Positions 7,756 to 16,500 of a stretch of 33,752 nt of DNA are shown here, in pieces. This stretch comes from SZUA-430 sp964647355 (GTDB lineage Bacteria; Pseudomonadota; Alphaproteobacteria; Micropepsales; Micropepsaceae). The notes under the pieces were generated by a model. That model searched no databases and had not been told where the DNA came from. It was given only the letters and a program-made list of their open reading frames with translations. The stretch spans positions 1 through 33,752 of the forward strand of contig CAZYGK010000028.1 of assembly GCA_964647355.1 (NCBI GenBank), in the 5' to 3' direction. Both the position numbers and the translations under genes were made by a program. Within the stretch, counting starts at the first letter, position 1, and the number at the start of each line of letters is the position of its first letter.

Positions 7756-9144
7756 ATGACAGACATCGTTTGTATTTCGCCGATCGACGGACGCGAGGTG
7801 GCGCGGCGGCCGACCGCAACGGATGCACAGATCGATGCGGCGCTGAAGGCCGCGCGGGCCGCGCAGCGGGAGTGGGCGAAGGTTTCGATCAAAGAGCGCT
7901 GTGCATTCGCGCTCAAGTTCATGGACACGATGCTTGCCATGAATCAGGAGATCGTGCCTGAGCTTGCGGAACAGATGGGCCGGCCGGTGCGCTTCGGCGG
8001 CGAGTTCCGCGGGTTCGAAGAGCGCGTGCGCTATATGACGATGATCGCGGAGGATTCGCTGAAGCCCGTGTTGCCGGCCGATCCGAAGGCGGGCTTCAAG
8101 CGGATGATCAAGCGCACGCCCGCGGGGATCGTGTTCGTGATCGCGCCGTGGAACTATCCGTATCTGACTGCCGTCAACACGATCGTGCCGGCGTTGATCG
8201 CGGGGAACGCCGTAATCCTGAAGCATGCTTCGCAGACGATTCTCGTCGGCGAACGGTTCGCGCAGGCGATGGCAAAGGCGGGGGCGCCGAAGGGGCTGTT
8301 CACGAACATCGTGCTCAGCCACGATCAGACGACCCGGATGCTGTCTTCGGGGAGTGTCGATCACGTGAACTTCACGGGGTCGGTCGAAGGCGGCAAGGCG
8401 ATCGAGCGTGCGGCGGCCGGCACGTTCACGACGATGGGGCTTGAGCTTGGCGGCAAGGACCCGGCCTATGTGCGGCCGGATGTGAAGCTCGATCATGCGA
8501 TCGAGAACCTGGTCGATGGCGCGTTCTACAACTCCGGCCAATGCTGCTGCGGGATCGAGCGCATCTACGTGCACGAGGCGGTGTACGACAAGTTCCTGGA
8601 CGGGTTCGTGAACCTGACGCGGCAATACGTGCTCGGCAGCCCGCTCGACGAGAAGACGACGCTTGGGCCTATGGCGCATACGCGCTTTGCGGAGATCGTG
8701 CGCAAGCAGACGGCGGAGGCGCTGGCCAAGGGTGCGAAGAGCCACGTCGATGTGAAGGCGTTTTCGGCGAATAGGGAAGGCACGCCGTATCTGGCACCGC
8801 AGGTGCTGACCAACGTCGATCACTCGATGAGCGTGATGATGGAAGAGAGTTTCGGGCCCGTCGTCGGCATCATGAAGGTGAAGTCGGACGAAGAGGCGAT
8901 TCGGCTGATGAACGACTCGCCGTACGGTCTTACCGCGGGCATCTGGACGAGCGATCTGGAAGCGGCCGAACGTATCGGCGATCAGGTCGAGACCGGGACG
9001 GTGTTCATGAACCGGTGCGACTACCTCGATCCGGCGCTGGCCTGGACGGGGGTGAAGGACACGGGGCGCGGCGCGTCGCTGTCGCCGATCGGCTACGAGA
9101 TGCTGACGCGGCCGAAGTCTTATCATTTGCGGCATCAGGTGTAG
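7756..9144 (+). CDS. NAD(P)-dependent aldehyde dehydrogenase
   Basis: A 462-residue aldehyde dehydrogenase. Visible motifs are APWNYPYLTAVNTIVPALIA (substrate and cofactor channel), NFTGSVEGGKAI (Rossmann turn), LELGGKDP with general base Glu at 230, and YNSGQCCCGIER with the catalytic Cys expected at 264, the middle of three. EESFGPVVGIM near the C-terminus is the usual NAD-binding element. An AGGAAGGA ribosome site precedes the ATG. It sits just before the alcohol dehydrogenase gene, with three bases between them. In the proposed pathway it oxidises the gamma-glutamyl aminoaldehyde to gamma-glutamylglycine, a role parallel to PuuC in putrescine breakdown. The enzyme class is certain; the substrate is inferred from neighbours. 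Confidence 0.93.
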   Translation: MTDIVCISPIDGREVARRPTATDAQIDAALKAARAAQREWAKVSIKERCAFALKFMDTMLAMNQEIVPELAEQMGRPVRFGGEFRGFEERVRYMTMIAEDSLKPVLPADPKAGFKRMIKRTPAGIVFVIAPWNYPYLTAVNTIVPALIAGNAVILKHASQTILVGERFAQAMAKAGAPKGLFTNIVLSHDQTTRMLSSGSVDHVNFTGSVEGGKAIERAAAGTFTTMGLELGGKDPAYVRPDVKLDHAIENLVDGAFYNSGQCCCGIERIYVHEAVYDKFLDGFVNLTRQYVLGSPLDEKTTLGPMAHTRFAEIVRKQTAEALAKGAKSHVDVKAFSANREGTPYLAPQVLTNVDHSMSVMMEESFGPVVGIMKVKSDEEAIRLMNDSPYGLTAGIWTSDLEAAERIGDQVETGTVFMNRCDYLDPALAWTGVKDTGRGASLSPIGYEMLTRPKSYHLRHQV

Positions 9145-9147
9145 ATC

Positions 9148-10311
9148 ATGAGCCAGAAAGCGAACTGGAACTATCCGACGAGCGTGCGCTTTGGCGCCGG
9201 GCGGATTGCCGAGCTTGGCGATGCGTGCAAGGCGGCGGGGATCGCGCGCCCGTTGTTTGTGACCGATCCGGGTCTTGCGGGTCTCGCGATGACGAAGGCG
9301 GCCGTCGACGGCGTTAAGGCGGCGGGGCTCGGCGTCGGCGTGTTCTCCGAAATCAAGTCGAACCCGGTCGAGTCCAACGTTGCGGCGGGCGTCGCCATGC
9401 TGCGCGCGGGCAAACATGACGGCGTGATCGCGTTCGGCGGCGGATCCGCGCTCGATGTCGGCAAGGTGATCGCGTTCATGGCCGGGCAGACGCGACCGAT
9501 GTGGGACTTCGAGGATGTGGGCGACTGGTGGACGCGCGCGGATCCGAAGGGCATTGCGCCGGTCATCGCCGTGCCGACGACATCCGGCACCGGCTCCGAG
9601 GTTGGGCGCGCTGGCGTTATCACACAGGAAGCGACGCATACGAAGAAAGTGATCTTTCACCCGAAGATGATGCCGGTCGTCACGATTTGCGATCCGGCGC
9701 TGACGGTCGGCTTGCCGCCGCACATCACGGCCGCGACCGGCATGGACGCATTCGCGCATTGCCTTGAGGCCTATTGCGCGCCCGGGTTCCATCCGCTGGC
9801 CGACGGCGTGGCGGTCGAGGGCATGCGGCTTGTGAAGGAGAACCTCGTTCGGGCGGTGAAGACCGGGAGCGATCTTGAGGCGCGCGGGAATATGATGGCC
9901 GCCGCCGCGATGGGCGCGACCGCGTTCCAGAAGGGGCTTGGCGCTATTCATGCGCTGTCGCATCCGATCGGGGCGCTCTACGACACGCATCACGGGCTCA
10001 CCAATGCGGTGTTCATGCCGTATGTGCTGGCGTTCAATCGCAGCGCGATCGAATCGAAGATTGCACGGCTCGCGGCGTATATGGGCCTCAGTGGCACGTT
10101 CGACGCGTTCCAGGAATTTGTTCTGAGCCTGCGCCGGGACGTCGGGATTCCACACACGCTGAGCGGGCTTAAGGTTGGCGCGGAAAAGGCATCGCTCATC
10201 GCCGAGATGGCAATCGTCGATCCGACCGCGGGTGGCAATCCGGTTCCGCTTGATCTGAAGGGCGCGCGTCGTATCTTCGACATGACCCTCTCAGGTGATT
10301 TGAAAACGTAA
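9148..10311 (+). CDS. Iron-containing (type III) alcohol dehydrogenase
   Basis: A 387-residue type III alcohol dehydrogenase related to FucO and EutG. GGGSALDVGK is the NAD-binding loop and PTTSGTGSEVGRAG follows it. The metal ligands match FucO in spacing: Asp200 and His204 in MDAFAH, His268 in GAIHALSH and His282 in THHGLTNA. The ATG follows the aldehyde dehydrogenase stop by three bases, and the TAA stop overlaps the next ATG by one base (TAATG), so the three genes are one translational unit. In the proposed pathway it oxidises the hydroxyl of gamma-glutamylethanolamide to the aldehyde used by the preceding gene product. PuuB, an amine oxidase, fills the comparable step for putrescine; its replacement by an alcohol dehydrogenase fits an amino alcohol substrate. 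Confidence 0.93.
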   Translation: MSQKANWNYPTSVRFGAGRIAELGDACKAAGIARPLFVTDPGLAGLAMTKAAVDGVKAAGLGVGVFSEIKSNPVESNVAAGVAMLRAGKHDGVIAFGGGSALDVGKVIAFMAGQTRPMWDFEDVGDWWTRADPKGIAPVIAVPTTSGTGSEVGRAGVITQEATHTKKVIFHPKMMPVVTICDPALTVGLPPHITAATGMDAFAHCLEAYCAPGFHPLADGVAVEGMRLVKENLVRAVKTGSDLEARGNMMAAAAMGATAFQKGLGAIHALSHPIGALYDTHHGLTNAVFMPYVLAFNRSAIESKIARLAAYMGLSGTFDAFQEFVLSLRRDVGIPHTLSGLKVGAEKASLIAEMAIVDPTAGGNPVPLDLKGARRIFDMTLSGDLKT

Positions 10312-11177
10312 TGAGTTCTCCCCGGCTTCTCGTCGTCGAAGGCAACACGGCCGAGGGCCGGAAGTGGCACGCGGAAGCGGGTGGCGTCGTTGCCAGCGAG
10401 AACTATGCGAACGTGCTTCGGAAGGTGTGTCCGGGGGCGCGGGTCGACGTTTGCTATCCGGCGGATCTGGGGGCCAATCTTCCCGATCGTGCAGGCCTTG
10501 AAGGCTATGACGGCGTGGCGATCACGGGGTCGGCGTTGCACATCTACGACCTTGGGCCGTCGATCATGCGGCAGGTGGAGCTGGCGCGCGCGGTGTTCGA
10601 GACCGAGACGCCGTTCTTCGGGTCGTGCTGGGGTATGCAGGTCGCGACGGTTGCGGCCGGCGGCACCGTGCGTAAGAACCCGAAGGGGCGCGAGATCGGC
10701 TTTGCGCGCGGCATCATGCTGACGGAGGCGGGCGAGGAGCACGACCTTTATTGGGATAAGCCGCCCGTGTTCGACGCGATCACGGTGCACTTGGACGAGG
10801 TCGAGGAGACGGCACGGGGGACGACAATTCTCGCGACGAATGCCTGGAGCTCGGTGCAGGCGGTCGAGATCAAGACTCGGCGTTGCACGTTTTGGGGCGT
10901 GCAGTACCATCCGGAATACTCGTTCGGCGACATCGCGATCATTACGAAGCGCGTGAAGGCGATGGTGATCGAGCAGGGGCTGTTCAAGGGTGAGGTCGAC
11001 CACGCGAGCTATGTGCGCGAGTTGGAGGCGCTCGAGAGTAATCCGAACGACACGGCGCTCGCCTGGCGGCACGGGATCAGCCCGGCGGTCACGGATTTTG
11101 GACATCGCACGCAGGAGCTCAAGAATTGGGTCGAGCGGCATGTGCTGCCGACGCGGTCGAAGCGCGGGCGGGCTTAG
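10311..11177 (+). CDS. Class I glutamine amidotransferase-fold hydrolase (probable gamma-glutamyl hydrolase)
   Basis: A 288-residue protein with a class I glutamine amidotransferase domain. The nucleophile elbow is FGSCWGMQV with Cys106, and the other triad members lie in QYHPEYSFGD as His200 and Glu202. An ITGSALHIYD segment stands where such domains have the oxyanion-loop motif. There is no synthetase or ammonia-accepting domain, so it probably hydrolyses a gamma-glutamyl amide on its own, as PuuD does. Its ATG overlaps the alcohol dehydrogenase stop. Inference: it releases glutamate and glycine from gamma-glutamylglycine, the last step of the cluster's route. A residual function as an amidotransferase for an unknown partner cannot be excluded. 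It is the last gene before the SOS-controlled cassette. Confidence 0.87.
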   Translation: MSSPRLLVVEGNTAEGRKWHAEAGGVVASENYANVLRKVCPGARVDVCYPADLGANLPDRAGLEGYDGVAITGSALHIYDLGPSIMRQVELARAVFETETPFFGSCWGMQVATVAAGGTVRKNPKGREIGFARGIMLTEAGEEHDLYWDKPPVFDAITVHLDEVEETARGTTILATNAWSSVQAVEIKTRRCTFWGVQYHPEYSFGDIAIITKRVKAMVIEQGLFKGEVDHASYVRELEALESNPNDTALAWRHGISPAVTDFGHRTQELKNWVERHVLPTRSKRGRA

Positions 11178-11244
11178 AAAATCTCGCAATTTTCCAGCTT
11201 CTTGCACGTCGCAGTTGACGGCGGCTTCGGGCTGGTGTTCTATA

Positions 11245-11259
11245 GAACAAAATAGGAAC
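11245..11259 (+). promoter_or_regulatory. SOS box (LexA operator) of the imuA-imuB-dnaE2 cassette
   Basis: GAAC (11245-11248), seven bases, then GAAC (11256-11259): read on the other strand, GTTC-N7-GTTC, the direct-repeat LexA operator of alphaproteobacteria. It lies 24 bases before the imuA start codon. A perfect 12-base palindrome, GTTCTATAGAAC (11237-11248), overlaps its left half. Confidence 0.85.
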
Positions 11260-11283
11260 TCTTTGGACACCAGAGGCTGACCC

Positions 11284-12084
11284 GTGCCAACACATTTGGC
11301 GGCGGAGGGAGTCGCATCCCTCAAGCAAACCATTGCGGCGATCGAAGCTGCCTATCCGAGCAAGGGACGGGCTGGCACATGCCGTCATGTCGAGACCGGC
11401 GTCGCGGAGATCGATGGGACGCTTGGCGGCGGCTTGCTGCGTGGGGCGATGCATGAGGTGTTGCCGCGTGGGGCCCAAGATCTGCCGTCGGCTGCGGGCT
11501 TTGCGTTCGGGCTGGCGGCGCGCGCGGCGGGTGCCGGGACGCACACGCTCTATATCCAGCATGATTTTATGCGCGGGGAGGGTGGGCAGCCTTATCTGCC
11601 CGGCCTGACGCTTTCCGGCTTCGATACCGGCTCGCTGATCTACCTCCATGTGCCGCGGGCGGAGGATGTGTTGTGGGCCATGGGTGAGGCGCTCAAGTGC
11701 CGCGGCTTCTCCGCCGTTATCGCCGAGTTCCCGCCGCAGACGCGCGTGCTCGATCTGACGATGACACGCAGGCTTACGCTTGCCGCGCAGGAGGGAGCGG
11801 GCTTCGGTCTCATTCTGCGGCAAGCCGGCGAGATCGAGCCGAGTGCTGCGACCACGCGCTGGTGCGTCTCGGCGGCGCCGAGCGTGCCCGACCGTTACGG
11901 GGGGATCGGTGCGCCGTCGATGAGCCTCGACCTGGTGAAGAACCGTTTCGGCCTTTGCGCCCAATGGCGCGTTCAATGGCAGTTCCATGAGCGTTCGTTT
12001 GCAATCCCGCCGCATTCTCGCGGTTTGGCTTCCGCATCTACCGACCGACCGGATCGAGCGCGCGCTTTCGCCAAGACCGCATGA
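11284..12084 (+). CDS. imuA: ImuA, SOS mutagenesis accessory protein (RecA/SulA-like)
   Basis: A 266-residue ImuA, the first gene of the SOS-induced translesion cassette. IDGTLGGGLLRGAMHEVLP (about 40-58) and the following Ala-rich helix match the family start, and LVKNRFGL with QWRVQWQF near residues 219-236 matches its usual end. The protein has a RecA-like fold and is thought to help assemble ImuB and DnaE2 at damaged DNA. The start is GTG with AGAGG seven bases before it; an SOS box lies immediately upstream. The last 33 codons overlap the imuB start in another frame and form a tail beyond the conserved region, so they are probably not functionally constrained. The assignment rests on order and motifs together. 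Confidence 0.88.
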   Translation: MPTHLAAEGVASLKQTIAAIEAAYPSKGRAGTCRHVETGVAEIDGTLGGGLLRGAMHEVLPRGAQDLPSAAGFAFGLAARAAGAGTHTLYIQHDFMRGEGGQPYLPGLTLSGFDTGSLIYLHVPRAEDVLWAMGEALKCRGFSAVIAEFPPQTRVLDLTMTRRLTLAAQEGAGFGLILRQAGEIEPSAATTRWCVSAAPSVPDRYGGIGAPSMSLDLVKNRFGLCAQWRVQWQFHERSFAIPPHSRGLASASTDRPDRARAFAKTA

Positions 12085-13540
12085 GGCGCGTGTCGCCGTC
12101 ACGGAGGTCAAAAGCGCGCTTCGTCTGACGGCAATGAATGCGGCTGCGGCGGAGCTTGGGCTGCGCGTGGGGCAGGCGCTTGCCGATGCGCGGGCGATGT
12201 ATCCCTCGCTCCTCGTCGATCATGCGGATGACGGCGCCGACCAGCGGCTCGCTGAGGCCCTTGCCGATTGGCTCGGCCGTTACACGCCGCTCGTGGGGTT
12301 AAGTCCGCTCGACGGCATGATGCTCGACATCACGGGGTGCGCGCATCTTTTCGGCGGGGAAGAGGCGATGCGCGGCGACATTGTACGCCGCCTTGCCTTG
12401 CAAGGTTTCAAGGCGCGCACCGCGGTTGCGGGTACGCCGGGTGCGGCTTGGGCGTTTGCGCGTTTTGGTGCCAAGCGCGTCGTTGCCGACGATGCGCTGC
12501 GCGAGAGTTTGCTTGGCTTGCCGCTTGCCGCACTTCGGCTCGATGCCATCAAACTCGATGCGCTCTCGCGCGTCGGCTTGAAGAAGATTGCCGACATTGT
12601 GGATCGGCCGCGGGCGCCTTTGGCCGCGCGCTTCGGTGCGATTTTGCTGCGCCGTCTCGATCAGGCTTTGGGCGCCGAAGAGGAATCGATCACGCCGCGC
12701 TTGCCGTTGCCGCCATACATTGCGGAGCGTTGTTTTGCCGAACCGATTACGCAGGAAGATCATATCCTGCAGACGATCGAGCATCTCGCCGTGGATCTCG
12801 CGCGGCGGATGGAGGAGCGCGGCGAGGGAGCGCGCGCCTTGCAAGTCACGCTCTATCGCGTCGATGGCGCGGTGCGCCGGCTTTCGGTCGCTACCAGCAA
12901 AGCCCAGCGCGATACGCGGGCGCTTTGCCGTCTGTTCAAGGAGCGTTTTTCTTCGCTCGTCGATGAACTCGATCCCGGTTATGGGTTCGATGTCGTCCGC
13001 CTTTCGGTGACGGCGTCCGAGAAGGTTCACATTGCGCAGCGTGACATCGTCTCGAGTGCGACGGGGAGCGACGACGTTGCTCATCTTATCGACCGGCTCG
13101 GTGTGCGCTTCGGCCTTGGCCGCGTTCTTAGGTTTACGCCGCAGGCGACGCACATTCCTGAGTTTGCCGTCGCGCCCGTGCCGGCGCATCAGCCTGTGCC
13201 TGCGATGCTTTCGGTCGAATGCCGTGTGCAGGATGCCGTGGGGCCGGTGCGTCCGTTGCGTCTGTTCGATAGGCCGGAGGAGATCAAAGCGGTTGCCGAG
13301 ATTCCCGACGGGCCGCCTGCACGGTTCCAATGGCGGCGCGTCAGCCACGAAGTCGCGCGTGCCGAGGGGCCTGAGCGGATCGCCATGGAATGGTGGCGCG
13401 ATGCGCAGGGGCAGGCGCTGACGCGCGACTATTTCCGGGTCGAGGACGATCACGGGCGGCGCTTCTGGCTCTACCGCGAGGGGCTGTTCGGCGCTGAGAC
13501 GGTTAGCCCGCGTTGGTTCATGCACGGACTTTTTGCATGA
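11987..13540 (+). CDS. imuB: ImuB, inactive Y-family polymerase homologue
   Basis: A 517-residue ImuB of the DinB/UmuC fold. It begins RRILAVWLPHLPTDRIERAL, where an active Y-family enzyme would have the acidic DxD of motif I. At the second catalytic site, SPLDGMMLDITG replaces the SxDE seen in active enzymes, so metal binding should be lost. KARTAVAGTPGAAWAFARFG and the helix-hairpin-helix-like LDALSRVGLKKIADI follow as in relatives. ImuB is known as a non-catalytic adaptor linking ImuA, DnaE2 and the sliding clamp. The ATG lies inside imuA, 98 bases before its stop, and the TGA overlaps the dnaE2 ATG (ATGA), so the three genes are translationally coupled. Confidence 0.93.
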   Translation: MSVRLQSRRILAVWLPHLPTDRIERALSPRPHEARVAVTEVKSALRLTAMNAAAAELGLRVGQALADARAMYPSLLVDHADDGADQRLAEALADWLGRYTPLVGLSPLDGMMLDITGCAHLFGGEEAMRGDIVRRLALQGFKARTAVAGTPGAAWAFARFGAKRVVADDALRESLLGLPLAALRLDAIKLDALSRVGLKKIADIVDRPRAPLAARFGAILLRRLDQALGAEEESITPRLPLPPYIAERCFAEPITQEDHILQTIEHLAVDLARRMEERGEGARALQVTLYRVDGAVRRLSVATSKAQRDTRALCRLFKERFSSLVDELDPGYGFDVVRLSVTASEKVHIAQRDIVSSATGSDDVAHLIDRLGVRFGLGRVLRFTPQATHIPEFAVAPVPAHQPVPAMLSVECRVQDAVGPVRPLRLFDRPEEIKAVAEIPDGPPARFQWRRVSHEVARAEGPERIAMEWWRDAQGQALTRDYFRVEDDHGRRFWLYREGLFGAETVSPRWFMHGLFA

Positions 13541-16500
13541 GCACCGTCACGGCGTTGCCGCCGGCAAAGCCTTCGTCTCCGCCGGAGGTGCCGCCTTATG
13601 CCGAGCTTGGCGTGACGACGAATTTCTCATTTCTGCGCGGGGGATCTCATCCGAGCGAACTCGTGGGGCAGGCTCAGGCGCTGGGTCTTGCTGCCATCGC
13701 GATCACCGACCGCAACTCTTTGGCGGGCGTGGTACGCGCCTATGCGAAGGCCAAGGAGATCGACTTTAAGATGATCGTGGGCGCGCGCCTCGTCTTCAGT
13801 GACGGGACGCCGGACATTCTCGCCTATCCTACAGATCGTGCCGCCTATGGGCGGCTTTGCCGGTTGCTCACGACCGGCAATCGGCGGGCGGAGAAGGGCG
13901 ATTGCATCTTAAAGCTCGACGATCTTGTCGAGTTTGCCGAAGGGCTGCTGCTCATCGTCGTGCCGCCGCGCCCGCAGGTTGAGCTTGCGGAGCCGGTGTT
14001 GCGACGTCTTCGCGCCGTCGCATGTGATCGAGTTTGGCTTGGTGCGGCGCTTTTGTATCGTGGCGACGAGCAGCGCCACCTGAAGCGTGTCGCCGAACTT
14101 GCTCGCGCTTGTGCCGTGCCGCCGATTGCGATCGGCGACGTGCTTTATCACGCGCCTGAGCGGCGTGCGCTGAAAGATGTTCTGACGTGCATTCGCGAGC
14201 ACACGACGTTGGATGCGGCAGGCTTTCATCTGGAAGCGAATGCCGAGAGGCATTTGAAGAAGCCGGCCGAGATGGCTCGTCTGTTTCGCTCACTGCCGGA
14301 GGCGATTGCGGAGACGGTTCGCTTTGCCGATCGGTGCCAGTTTTCGTTGAAGCAGCTCAGCTACGAATATCCCGACGAGACGCGCGAAGGGTTTGCCACG
14401 CCGCAAGAGGCGCTGGTTCATTACGCCGAAGAAGGTGCGCGCTGGCGGTATCCCGGCGGCGTGCCTGCTAAGGTTCGCAAGGCGCTCGATCATGAGCTGA
14501 AGCTGATTAAGGAGCTGAATTACGCCCCGTATTTTCTGACCGTTCACGACATTGTCCGCTTTGCCCGGTCGGAGACCTCTGAGAAGCGGAAGATTTTGTG
14601 TCAGGGGCGCGGCTCGGCGGCGAATTCGGTCGTGTGTTATTGCCTCGGTGTGACCGCAGTCGATCCGAGCAAGGTCGATCTTCTGTTTGAACGATTCCTT
14701 TCCGCCGAGCGGCGCGAGCCGCCGGACATCGACGTCGACTTCGAGCATGAAGAGCGCGAGAAGGTTATTCAATACATTTACAACCGCTACGGCCGCGAGC
14801 GGGCGGGGCTTGCCGCGACGGTGATTTGCTATCGCGGGCGTAGTGCCATTCGCGATGTCGGTAAAGCGTTCGGGTTGTCGGAAGATACGATCGGCGCTTT
14901 GGCCGGGACGTTGTGGGGTTGGTCCACGTCGGCGCCGCTCGATGATGAGGTTCGGCGCATCGGTCTCGATCCGTCGGATGGGCGGTTGGCGAAAGCGCTA
15001 ATGCTGGCGCAGGAGCTGGTCGATTTTCCGCGACACCTGTCGCAGCATGTCGGCGGGTTCGTGATGACACGCGGGCGGCTCGACGAGGTCGTGCCGATCG
15101 CGAATGCGGCGATGGAGGATCGTACCGTTGTCGAGTGGGATAAGGACGATCTCAACGAACTCAACATCTTGAAGGTCGACGTGTTGGCGCTCGGCATGTT
15201 GTCGTGCATCCGCAAGGCGCTTCAGATGTTGAACGTGCATTACGGCTTTTCGGCCGAGCTTGAGGCGATTCCTTCGGAGGAGCCGGAGGTCTACCGGATG
15301 TTGTGCCGCGCGGACTCGGTCGGCGTGTTTCAGGTGGAAAGCCGGGCGCAGATGTCGATGTTGCCGCGGCTTCGCCCGCAGTGTTTTTACGACCTGGTCA
15401 TCGAGGTTGCGATCGTGCGGCCGGGACCCATTCAGGGCGGGATGGTTCACCCCTATCTGAAGCGGCGGCAGGGGCTTGAGCAGGTTTTCTACCCGAAGCC
15501 CGAGCTTGAGGAGGTCTTGCATCGGACACTCGGCGTGCCGTTGTTTCAGGAGCAGGCGATGCGCATCGCGATCGTCGCGGCCGGGTTCACGGCGGCGGAG
15601 GCGGACCGTCTGCGCCGTTCGATGGCGACGTTCCGCCATTTGGGTACGATCAAGACGTTCGAGGACAAGTTCATCGACGGTATGATTGCGAACGGGTACG
15701 AGCGCGATTTCGCGGTGCGTTGCTTCGAGCAGATCAAGGGCTTTGGCGATTACGGGTTTCCTGAGAGCCATGCGGCGAGTTTTGCGCTCCTCGTCTATTA
15801 TTCGTCGTGGATCAAGTGTCATTACCCGGATGTGTTCGCAGCGGCACTTTTGAATTCGCAGCCTATGGGTTTCTATGCGCCGGCCCAGATTGTGCGTGAC
15901 GCGCAGGAGCACGGCGTCGAAGTTCGTGCGCCGGACGTCAATGTTTCCGATTGGGACAACACGCTTGAGCCCGGGCACGACGAAAACGTCGGGGTGATCA
16001 TGCGGCTGCATGAGCGTCATGCGGAGATGGCGGACGATATCCGCTCCACGCAGGCTTTGCGCCTCGGGTTTCGCGAGATTTCCGGTATGAGCGAGGAGGA
16101 CGGGCGCGTGATCGCCGCGTGCCGCGGTCGCGGGTACGATTCCGTGCGCGATCTTTGGCTGCGCACGGGGCTTGAGCCGTCGGTGCTTGAGCGGTTGGCC
16201 GATGCGGATGCGTTTCGTTCGCTCGGGCTCGACCGGCGCGAGGCTCTGTGGGCCGTGCGCGGGTTGCGGCGGGCTGGCGACAAGGACGACCTGCCGCTTC
16301 TCGCGGCCTCCACGATGCGTGCGCAGGAGCCCGATTTCGCGCTGCCGGCGATGCTGCCCGGCGAGCATGTGGTTGAAGATTATCGTCATCTGCATTTGTC
16401 GCTGAAGGCGCATCCCGTGTCGTTTCTGCGCGACGAACTGGCGGGGCGGGGGATTGTCGCCAACGAGGCGCTACCTTTGTGCAAGCCCGATAGGGTTGTC

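Noticed and set aside
5407..10155. Very long open frame on the minus strand (about 1580 codons) across the permease to alcohol dehydrogenase genes
   Set aside because: It is the GC-rich antisense shadow of four well-supported genes; its translation is Arg/His-rich with no domain and crosses the terminator and the REPIN-like repeat.
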